Below the pieces are notes generated by a model. It was not told the DNA's origin. It worked only from the letters and a program-made list of their open reading frames with translations, and did not search any database. A DNA stretch of 5,021 nucleotides from Candidatus Neomicrothrix sp. UBA4742. Its GTDB lineage: Bacteria; Actinomycetota; Acidimicrobiia; Acidimicrobiales; Acidimicrobilacustridaceae. Below are positions 1-5,021 of the stretch, piece by piece; position 1 is the first letter of the stretch; each line of letters starts with the position of its first letter. The translations under genes and the position numbers were made by a program. The DNA is taken from NCBI GenBank assembly GCA_002403895.1, contig DHIQ01000178.1, positions 1,913 to 6,933 of the forward strand, given 5' to 3'.

Positions 1-599
1 CGCTGGCGCATGCCGCCGGAGAACTCGTGGGGGTACTGGTTGGCCCGGTCCTTGGGGTTGGGGATGCCGACCAGGTTGAGCAACTCGATCACGCGCTCGT
101 CGTCAGTCGAGATCTTGTCCTCGGCATGGACGTTGATGGCCTCGGCGATCTGATCCCCGACCTTGAACACCGGGTTGAGCGAGGCCAGCGCGTCCTGGAA
201 GACCATGGCGATACGCCGGCCGCGAATCGTCTGGCGCTCCTTCTCGCTCATGGTCAGCAGGTTGCGCCCCCGGAACAGGACCTCCCCGGTCACTTGCGCC
301 TTCTTGGGCAACAGACCAAGCACGGCCATCGAAGTCACCGTCTTGCCCGAGCCCGACTCTCCCACGATGCCGAGGGTCTCCCGCTCATGCAGGGTGTAGC
401 TCACGTTCTGCACCGCCAGGACCTGGCCGTCCTCGGTCTTGAACTCGACGGAGAGGTCGCGGACCTCCAGGACGGGGGCGTTGGGATCGTCGCCGGCGTC
501 GAAGCCCGCCGCGGTCTTCGGCCGCCGTTCGGCCTTGCCCACCGGCCCCGTCGTCGGATCGACCTCGACGTAGGCACCGGCCGGTTGCGGATCGCTCAT
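1..599 (-). CDS. Peptide/nickel-class ABC importer ATP-binding subunit (DppD/OppD type), C-terminal part cut by window edge
   Basis: This is the cytoplasmic ATPase that powers the importer encoded just upstream. Reading from the ATG at 597-599, 199 complete codons are visible with no stop. They contain a Walker A motif GESGSGKT (residues 80-87), a Q-loop region VFQDALASLNP (133-143) and the ABC signature FSGGMRQ (193-199). Walker B, the H-loop and the C-terminal oligopeptide-transporter extension lie beyond base 1. The phrase SLNPVFKVGDQI after the Q-loop is typical of the DppD/OppD branch. The start lies five bases after the stop of the preceding permease gene, with only a weak GAG as ribosome binding site, so translation is probably coupled. 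About 42 polar, Pro/Gly-rich residues precede the usual start of the ABC core (VLEVRDLSVEF), which is longer than in most relatives. A start inside that tail cannot be excluded. The family is certain; the substrate is not. Confidence 0.95.
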   Translation of the reverse strand, partial: MSDPQPAGAYVEVDPTTGPVGKAERRPKTAAGFDAGDDPNAPVLEVRDLSVEFKTEDGQVLAVQNVSYTLHERETLGIVGESGSGKTVTSMAVLGLLPKKAQVTGEVLFRGRNLLTMSEKERQTIRGRRIAMVFQDALASLNPVFKVGDQIAEAINVHAEDKISTDDERVIELLNLVGIPNPKDRANQYPHEFSGGMRQ

Positions 600-604
600 G
601 TCGC

Positions 605-1639
605 TCAATCGTGGCTCTGGGGATCAAACGCGTCGCGCAGGCCGTCACCCAGGAAGTTCACGGCCATCACGGTGAGGAAGATCATAAGGCCCGGGAAGTA
701 CAGCAGGTACGCCTGAGGGGTGCCGACCACGCCTTCGGCGTCGCTGAGCATGTTGCCCCAGGACGTGGCCGGGGGCGCCACGCCGAGACCCAGGAACGAC
801 AGCGTCGACTCGGCGATGATGGCCCCGGCCACGGCCAGGGTGGCGTTTACCATGATCGGCCCGATGATGTTGGGCATGATGTGGCGGGTGATGATGCGGA
901 ATGGCGAGGCGCCGCAGGCCCGGGCCGCCTCCACGAATTCCTTCTCCCGGATGGAGAGCACCTGCCCACGTACGACGCGGGCGATGTACATCCAGAACAA
1001 GGCCGCCAGGATGAGCGCGATGGTCGAGGTGGTCTGCCCGATGGCCCGGATGGCGATGGCCAGGATCACCAGCTGAGGTACCACGAGGAACAGATCGGTG
1101 ACCCGCATGACGAGCTGGTCGGTCCAGCCTCGGTAGAACCCGGCCAGCGAGCCGAAGATCGCTCCCACCACCGTGGCGATGGTGGCGACGGCCAAGCCGA
1201 TGGCCAGCGAGACCTGCCCGGCGTAGAGCACCTCGGTGAACTCGTCGCGGCCGATAATGTCCGTGCCGAACCAGTGTTGGCCGGATGGTTGCAGACTCCC
1301 GGAGAGCAGGTCCTGGTTGTTCTTGGGATAGGGCGCGATGTAGCTGGCCCCGAAGCACATCACACACAAGATGATCAGGACCACCAACGAGATCATGGCC
1401 ATGCGATGGCGCACGAAACGCCGCCGGAACAGCTGCCACTGGCTCCGCGCCACCGGCTCCACACCGGGGACGAGTTGTGCCTCGCCCTCCTCGGGCATCC
1501 CGACGAGGTTCTCCTGACCCAACCCCGCCTCGAGTTGGTAGGCCATGTCCCCCGGCTCCATGTCGGCAAGGCGCTCCCGCTCAAGGCGGGGCTTATCGCC
1601 AGGCACCGACGACGGGGAGATCCCGGGCTCGAAGGTCAT
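605..1639 (-). CDS. Peptide/nickel-class ABC importer permease 2 (DppC/OppC type)
   Basis: This is one of the two inner-membrane channel subunits. The 344-residue product begins with about 68 soluble, acidic residues. The OppC N-terminal domain and first membrane segment follow (about 80-101), then the family phrase HWFGTDIIGRDEF (122-134). Further membrane segments are apparent at about 143-165, 184-204, 206-222, 262-285 and 312-330. The EAA loop that docks onto the ATPase reads EAARACGAS (237-245) followed by IMPNIIGPI (254-262). SFLGLGVAPPATSWGNML (281-298) and FLGDGLRDAFDP (329-340) are C-terminal signatures of the family. The ATG at 1637-1639 overlaps the upstream permease stop as ATGA. 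An open reading frame continues upstream to 1996, but that part lies antiparallel to nothing new and fully inside the upstream permease in another frame, so it is not used. No clear Shine-Dalgarno is present, consistent with coupling. The N-terminal tail is longer than usual. Confidence 0.96.
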   Translation of the reverse strand: MTFEPGISPSSVPGDKPRLERERLADMEPGDMAYQLEAGLGQENLVGMPEEGEAQLVPGVEPVARSQWQLFRRRFVRHRMAMISLVVLIILCVMCFGASYIAPYPKNNQDLLSGSLQPSGQHWFGTDIIGRDEFTEVLYAGQVSLAIGLAVATIATVVGAIFGSLAGFYRGWTDQLVMRVTDLFLVVPQLVILAIAIRAIGQTTSTIALILAALFWMYIARVVRGQVLSIREKEFVEAARACGASPFRIITRHIMPNIIGPIMVNATLAVAGAIIAESTLSFLGLGVAPPATSWGNMLSDAEGVVGTPQAYLLYFPGLMIFLTVMAVNFLGDGLRDAFDPQSHD

Positions 1640-2604
1640 GACAGGCGCACCCGCGGATCGAGGACGCCATAGGCCACGTCGGCGAAGAGGTTGAAGATGA
1701 TGACGAACGAGGCGGCCACAATCGTCCACGCCGCCAGCACCGGAGCATCCCCGTTCTGCAGCGAGCCCACGAACAACCGACCCATGCCGGAGATCGAGAA
1801 GATCTGCTCGGTGATGATGAGCCCCCCGAACAAGGCGCCGGCGTCGAGGGCGACGACCGTGACCAGGGGGATGAGGGCGTTGCGGAAGGCGTGATGCATG
1901 ATCACCCGTCGGCGGGGCACGCCCTTGGCCTTGGCGGTGCGCACATAGTCGGCCGACAGCACGTCCAGCATGGCGGCCCGCTGAAAGCGGCTCCATCCGG
2001 CGATGAGCTGCACGGTCAGGGTCAGCACGGGCAGGACCAGATGACGGGCGTAGTCGGCGTTGATGCCGTTGCCGTTGCCCGAATGGAGGCCCACGAAATA
2101 GAAGGGGTTCTGCTTAAGACCCAGCAGAGTCTTCGAGCGGATAGCCAGGAACTCGATGGCGAGCAGGCCGAACCAGAACGGAGGCATGGCGATGCCCACG
2201 AAGGACGCGGTGGTGAACAGGTAGTCACCTACCGAGTACTGCTTGACCGCCGAATACACCCCGAGCGATATGGCCAGCACCAACGAGATGATGATGCCCG
2301 GGATGATGAGTTGCAGCGTCTTGCCCATCGCGCGCTGGATCATGGTCGCCACCGACTCACGAGTGGAGTCGCTGGTACCCCAGTCGCCCTTGGCGAACTT
2401 GACGATGAACTTGCCGTACTGCACGTAGATCGGCTGGTCGAGGCCGAGCCGCACCTTCTCGCGCTCCTTCACCTCCTGGTCCTTGACCGCGGCGAACTTG
2501 GCCAGCGGATCGAAGGCGGCCCGCACGCCGGCGTAGGCCGCGAATGAAGCGATCAGCAAGACGACCAATGAGTAGAGGAGGCGCCGGACGATGAACGATG
2601 CCAT
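1636..2604 (-). CDS. Peptide/nickel-class ABC importer permease 1 (DppB/OppB type)
   Basis: This is the other inner-membrane channel subunit, 322 residues, a normal length for the family. The N-terminus MASFIVRRLLYSLVVLLIA is the expected short basic stretch plus first membrane helix (about 8-28). An extracytoplasmic region follows with LGLDQPIYVQYG (53-64) and GDWGTS (73-78), the counterpart of the usual GDLG.S. Membrane segments follow at about 97-118, 128-152, 188-204, 245-265 and 290-310. The ATPase-docking loop is YVRTAKAKGVPRRRV (220-234), and the C-terminus ends in the typical DPRVRLS. The ATG at 2602-2604 is chosen because it gives the canonical N-terminus and has a GGA about six bases upstream. 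A GTG at 2671-2673 would add 23 atypical residues and place the strong 2640-2669 hairpin inside the gene. One small departure is ISGMG (271-275), where relatives usually have a proline before the glycine. Confidence 0.95.
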   Translation of the reverse strand: MASFIVRRLLYSLVVLLIASFAAYAGVRAAFDPLAKFAAVKDQEVKEREKVRLGLDQPIYVQYGKFIVKFAKGDWGTSDSTRESVATMIQRAMGKTLQLIIPGIIISLVLAISLGVYSAVKQYSVGDYLFTTASFVGIAMPPFWFGLLAIEFLAIRSKTLLGLKQNPFYFVGLHSGNGNGINADYARHLVLPVLTLTVQLIAGWSRFQRAAMLDVLSADYVRTAKAKGVPRRRVIMHHAFRNALIPLVTVVALDAGALFGGLIITEQIFSISGMGRLFVGSLQNGDAPVLAAWTIVAASFVIIFNLFADVAYGVLDPRVRLS

Positions 2605-2639
2605 GACGTTCCAAGGCTGGTAGAGGAACCGGGAAGCGT

Positions 2640-2669
2640 GGAGTCCGGCCACCGAAGTGACCGGACCCC
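2640..2669 (-). promoter_or_regulatory. Strong intercistronic hairpin with UUCG tetraloop between binding-protein and permease genes
   Basis: On the minus strand the sequence folds into a 13-pair stem with no bulge: GGG, GTCCGG, T and CAC on one side, loop TTCG, then GTG, G, CCGGAC and TCC on the other. Two of the pairs are G-U wobbles. The loop and closing pair form the exceptionally stable cUUCGg tetraloop. The hairpin starts about 30 bases after the binding-protein stop and ends 35 bases before the permease start. No T-run follows, so a conventional intrinsic terminator is unlikely. In importer operons such hairpins often protect the 3' end of the binding-protein message so that this subunit is made in excess. 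That role is inferred here. Partial attenuation is the main alternative. Confidence 0.75.
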
Positions 2670-2699
2670 TCACTCATACACGTTGCACTGCGTAAGGAC

Positions 2700-4388
2700 C
2701 TAGCTCTGGATCCCGATGTCGGCGAGGTTCCACCACGGACCGAGGATGGCGTTGTCGGAGACCGCGCCCACCACCGTCTTGTCCCACAGCAGGATGTTCG
2801 GCAGCGGGTCGAGGGGCAGGCTGATGAGCTGGTCGGCGGTGATCGGATCGGCCTGCTTGTTGGCGTCGATCCGAGCCTGCTCGTCCAGGTTCTGGTCCAC
2901 GGTGGTCAGCAGCGGGTCAAGGCTAGACACGCTGGTGCGGGTCCAGTTCTGGCCGCTGTTGTTGTTCGCCGCGCTCGAGATGTTCTCGGTACAGAAGAGG
3001 CTGCAGCGCCCCGGGTCGATGCTCGTCAGCACCTGGGCGTAGAGAGCCATCTGGAAGTCACCGGCGGGCAGCACTTTGCCGAACAGATCGCCGGCCTTGG
3101 TGTTGGCGATGGTCAGGGTGATGCCGGCGTCAGCAAGTTGCTTCTGCAGCACCTGCTCGGTCAGCTCACGGCGCTTGTTGCTGGCCGTGGACTTGATGGT
3201 GATGGCCAGCGCCTTCCCGCCCTTGGCGTAGATGCCGTCCGAACCCTTGGCGTAGCCGTCACCGGTGAGGAGCTCGTCAACCTTCGAGAGATCCTTGGTG
3301 TAGCCGGCAAAAGCCTGGGTGTCGGAGTACTGGCTCACGATCGGCGCGTTGATGACCTGCAGCGCCTTGCTGACCCCGAGCTTGCCGAACAGCTGGTTGA
3401 CGAGGGCGTCGCGGTCGAGGGAGTAGGCCACGGCCTGGCGCACCTTGATGTCGTCCAGCGGGGCGGCGGCGTTGTTCATCCACAGCGCCTCGAAGTTGCC
3501 GGTGTTGTCGGTGTAGACCGAGTTTGCCTGGGGCAGGCCAGCAGCGATCTGACTGACCGCGTCCGGCTGCGGCTGCGGGTAGATCATCTTGACTTCTTGG
3601 GCGGTGAAGGCCTTGAACTCCGCCGCGGTGTCGGCCGTGAATTTGAAGATCACCTGGTCGAGGTGAGCCTTCGACTTGCCGTACCACTTCGGGTTCGGAA
3701 CCAGCGTCATGTTGTCGGTCTTGGTCCATGCCTTGAGCATGAACGGACCGCCGGACCACGTGTAGCCGTCCTTGGTCAGGGCGTCTCGGTCCTTGCCCTC
3801 GAGAATGTGCGAGGGATACAGGCCGTACTGGCCGCCGAAGAGGCCCTTCCAATTGGCGTAGCTCTTGCCGGTAGCGAAGGTGACCACCGCGGTCTGGGCG
3901 TCAGGGGTCCCGACGGACTCGATGTTCTTGTAGCCCGTCTTGTCGTAGATGTCGGCGCCCGTGGTGATCTGGCTCCACGTGTACTTGAAGTCGGCCGAGG
4001 TGATCGGCTGACCGTCGGACCAGACTGCGTTCGGGTTGATCTTGTAGGTCACTACCTGCTGGGGCGAGGTCGTCAACTCCGGCGCACCGGTGAGCAACTC
4101 CGACGGCACATAGGTGTAGTTCCCGTTGTCGTTCACGGCGTCGAAGGTCCGCGGCATGGTGTTGACGTCCAACATCCAGTAGCCCCAGCTGGAACCGCCG
4201 CAGGACGAGATCCAGTCCACGCAGTCCGGCTCTTGCTCGGCACCGACGACAAGCGTGCCCCCTTGCGGGACGTTCGCCTGGGTCGTGGCCGTGGTCGCGG
4301 TCGTGGAGGAACTCGAGCACGCAGCAGCGATGAGTCCGAGTGCGAGCAATGCAGCTAGAAGGCGCGTTGGCCCCAGTTTCCGTTTCAC
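2700..4388 (-). CDS. Peptide/nickel-class ABC importer substrate-binding lipoprotein (family 5, DppA/OppA type)
   Basis: This is the extracytoplasmic receptor of the importer, 562 residues, usual for family 5. Residues 1-24 form a lipoprotein signal: basic KRK, a Leu/Ala helix, then IAAAC with Cys24 as the likely lipidation site. A Ser/Thr-rich linker (25-36) follows. The mature domain opens with GGTLVVGAEQEPD (43-55). The family hallmark appears as VWSDGQPITSADFKYTW (122-138). GGPFMLKAW (213-221) and PLDDIKVRQAVAYSLDRD (310-327) are further family-5 landmarks. The GTG at 4386-4388 is preferred because GGGAG lies six bases upstream and it puts the signal peptide at the N-terminus. An in-frame ATG at 4499 would add 37 residues without a plausible ribosome site. 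Cys56/Cys63 and Cys462/Cys466 form two close pairs that could be disulfides outside the cell. It is the first gene of the importer operon. The ligand cannot be told from sequence. Confidence 0.96.
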   Translation of the reverse strand: MKRKLGPTRLLAALLALGLIAAACSSSSTTATTATTQANVPQGGTLVVGAEQEPDCVDWISSCGGSSWGYWMLDVNTMPRTFDAVNDNGNYTYVPSELLTGAPELTTSPQQVVTYKINPNAVWSDGQPITSADFKYTWSQITTGADIYDKTGYKNIESVGTPDAQTAVVTFATGKSYANWKGLFGGQYGLYPSHILEGKDRDALTKDGYTWSGGPFMLKAWTKTDNMTLVPNPKWYGKSKAHLDQVIFKFTADTAAEFKAFTAQEVKMIYPQPQPDAVSQIAAGLPQANSVYTDNTGNFEALWMNNAAAPLDDIKVRQAVAYSLDRDALVNQLFGKLGVSKALQVINAPIVSQYSDTQAFAGYTKDLSKVDELLTGDGYAKGSDGIYAKGGKALAITIKSTASNKRRELTEQVLQKQLADAGITLTIANTKAGDLFGKVLPAGDFQMALYAQVLTSIDPGRCSLFCTENISSAANNNSGQNWTRTSVSSLDPLLTTVDQNLDEQARIDANKQADPITADQLISLPLDPLPNILLWDKTVVGAVSDNAILGPWWNLADIGIQS

Positions 4389-4394
4389 GCAGGT

Positions 4395-4399
4395 CTCCC
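4395..4399 (-). promoter_or_regulatory. Shine-Dalgarno sequence of the binding-protein gene
   Basis: The minus strand reads GGGAG six bases upstream of the GTG at 4388-4386. This is the best ribosome binding site in the window, and it decides the start in favour of GTG over the in-frame ATG at 4499. Confidence 0.8.
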
Positions 4400-4418
4400 G
4401 GTTGGTGTGGCGATTAGG

Positions 4419-4461
4419 CACGTCAGGAGCGTTGCAGCCCAACCACGCTGCCCCTGACATG
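4419..4461 (-). promoter_or_regulatory. Long imperfect hairpin in the leader of the binding-protein gene
   Basis: On the minus strand CATGTCAGG (4461-4453) pairs with CCTGACGTG (4427-4419), nine pairs including one G-U. After a three-base bulge (4452-4450), AGCGT (4449-4445) pairs with ACGCT (4432-4428), leaving a 12-base loop. An alternative inner stem, GCAGC with GCTGC (4451-4447 and 4438-4434), would exclude the second helix. The structure ends about 20 bases before the ribosome binding site. No T-run follows. It could be a U-less terminator for tpiA, a 5' stabilising structure, or a regulatory leader. It matches no riboswitch that I recognise. Confidence 0.6.
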
Positions 4462-4598
4462 TTGGTTAAGCGGTGATGAACGGTACCACTGAAACGCATG
4501 CTGCACCGGTCATCGTCAAGTGGACTAACCGTTCCGAAAGGCAGCTGAGGTGAAACACGTCACACCACATTCGTATCAGTCGGTCTGGGCCGAATGAC

Positions 4599-5021
4599 TC
4601 AGGCCGGCGCGAGCGGGAACTGAACGATCTTGGCGAAGCCCTCGGGCTCGAGACTGGCTCCCCCGACCAGGGCGCCGTCGATGTCGGGCTGCGCCATGAG
4701 CTCGGCCGCGTTGGCAGCCTTCACCGACCCGCCGTACTGGATGCGGACGGTCGACGCGGCGTCGGCCCCGGCCAGGTCAGCCACCGTCGCGCGGATCGAT
4801 GCGCACACGGCCTGGGCGTCCTCGGTCGTAGCAGTACGACCGGTGCCGATGGCCCAGATGGGCTCATACGCAATGACCAGGGTGCCGATGTGGCCGGCAC
4901 TGACCCCCTCGAGCCCGGCCCGCACCTGACCGGTCACCTTTGCCTCGGTCGAGCCCGCCTCCCGCTCCTCCAGGGTCTCCCCCACGCACAAGATGGGGAC
5001 CATGGCGTGCTTCAGGATTGC
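4599..5021 (-). CDS. tpiA: Triosephosphate isomerase, C-terminal 140 residues (start beyond window edge)
   Basis: This cytoplasmic glycolytic enzyme interconverts dihydroxyacetone phosphate and glyceraldehyde 3-phosphate. The reading frame is open to base 5021, so this is a window cut and not a broken gene. An internal ATG at 5001-5003 lies just before PILCVGE and is not the start. Visible landmarks, numbered from the first visible residue, are: [11 protein letters not shown] (10-20); the PROSITE-type active site [11 protein letters not shown] (51-61) with the catalytic glutamate at 53 and phosphate-gripping loop 6; the phosphate-binding YGGSVK (96-101); and GALVGGASL (116-124). All key residues of this half are intact; the catalytic histidine and the N-terminal lysine are off the window. 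The visible part matches the second half of the usual 250-260 residues. In many actinobacteria tpiA follows gap and pgk and precedes secG. Here a peptide-type importer follows instead. Confidence 0.98.
   Translation of the reverse strand, partial: AILKHAMVPILCVGETLEEREAGSTEAKVTGQVRAGLEGVSAGHIGTLVIAYEPIWAIGTGRTATTEDAQAVCASIRATVADLAGADAASTVRIQYGGSVKAANAAELMAQPDIDGALVGGASLEPEGFAKIVQFPLAPA

Larger units (their letters stand above)
4389..4598 (-). other. Intergenic region between tpiA and the importer operon
   Basis: These 210 bases separate the tpiA stop from the binding-protein start and probably hold the operon promoter and leader. No small gene such as secG fits or is seen. The only promoter-like hexamer I find is TTGACG (minus strand, 4519-4514), a good -35 match, but no convincing TANNNT box sits 16-18 bases downstream of it. 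A six-base inverted repeat, CATTCG/CGAATG (4568-4573 and 4591-4596), lies just after the tpiA stop but has a 17-base loop and no T-run, so it is a poor terminator. The clear elements are the leader hairpin and ribosome site listed separately. Confidence 0.6.

Noticed and set aside
27..716. A 229-codon plus-strand frame at the left edge
   Set aside because: It is antisense to the ATPase with Walker A, Q-loop and signature motifs, and crosses the ATPase/permease junction. No independent support.
611..1672. A 353-codon plus-strand frame opposite the DppC-type permease
   Set aside because: It is rich in His, Gly, Asp and Arg and has no recognisable fold. It mirrors the real permease codons and spans the junction of two real genes.
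1640..1996. Upstream extension of the DppC-type frame by 119 codons
   Set aside because: It lies inside the DppB-type gene in another frame, is Arg/Gly-rich, and the ATGA overlap gives a normal start at 1639.
2605..2673. GTG at 2673 as start of the DppB-type permease
   Set aside because: It adds 23 residues unlike any DppB N-terminus, lacks a ribosome site, and would put the strong hairpin inside the coding region.
3138..4358. A 406-codon open frame on the plus strand opposite the binding-protein gene
   Set aside because: It is an antisense shadow of a high-GC gene. The translation is Val/Leu/Arg/Gly-rich with no domain or motif, and the opposite strand carries an unambiguous family-5 protein.
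4389..4499. ATG at 4499 as start of the binding protein
   Set aside because: It would bury the lipoprotein signal behind 37 polar residues and has no Shine-Dalgarno, whereas the GTG at 4388 has GGGAG at ideal spacing.
4491..4519. Sigma-70-type promoter with TTGACG as the -35 box
   Set aside because: The -35 hexamer is good, but the sequence 16-18 bases downstream (around CGTTTC) does not resemble a -10 box. It is noted only as a possibility.
4568..4596. CATTCG/CGAATG inverted repeat as a tpiA terminator
   Set aside because: Six pairs with a 17-base loop and no T-run are too weak to call a terminator.
1..5021. CRISPR arrays, tRNA or rRNA genes, insertion sequences, phage or toxin-antitoxin genes
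   Set aside because: I saw no spaced direct repeats, transposase-like frame, terminal inverted repeats or RNA gene signatures. The window is filled by one importer operon and tpiA.

Overview
The window reads as ordinary chromosomal DNA from a high-GC bacterium, most likely an actinobacterium. The basis is the strong G/C preference at third codon positions, GTG start usage, a lipoprotein-type solute-binding protein with a Ser/Thr-rich linker directly after the lipid-modified cysteine, and a mycobacterial-looking triosephosphate isomerase loop 6 (GTGR). The style of the binding protein resembles those of Acidimicrobiia, but this is an impression and not a demonstrated placement. All supported genes lie on the minus strand, so the biological reading direction is from base 5021 down to base 1.

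In reading order: (1) the C-terminal 140 residues of triosephosphate isomerase (tpiA, 5021-4599, start outside the window); (2) a 210-base intergenic region (4598-4389) with a 43-base imperfect hairpin (4461-4419) and a good Shine-Dalgarno sequence; (3) a family-5 (DppA/OppA-type) substrate-binding lipoprotein (4388-2700); (4) a 95-base gap with a strong hairpin capped by a UUCG tetraloop (2669-2640); (5) a DppB/OppB-type permease (2604-1636); (6) a DppC/OppC-type permease (1639-605) whose start overlaps the previous stop in an ATGA; (7) the N-terminal 199 residues of a DppD/OppD-type ATPase (599-1), cut by the window edge just after its ABC signature motif.

Genes 3 to 7 form a standard ABC importer operon of the peptide/nickel class. 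The lipoprotein captures the ligand outside the membrane, the two permeases form the channel, and the ATPase, probably with a second ATPase (DppF/OppF type) beyond the left edge, powers import. The class covers di- and oligopeptides, nickel, glutathione, some sugars and opines, so the substrate cannot be named from this sequence. The tight spacing of the two permeases and the ATPase implies translational coupling. The two hairpins flank the binding-protein gene and suggest differential expression or mRNA stability within the operon.

I did not find a novel system. The least ordinary signals are the two hairpins, two cysteine pairs in the binding protein, long N-terminal extensions on the second permease and the ATPase, and the absence of secG after tpiA.
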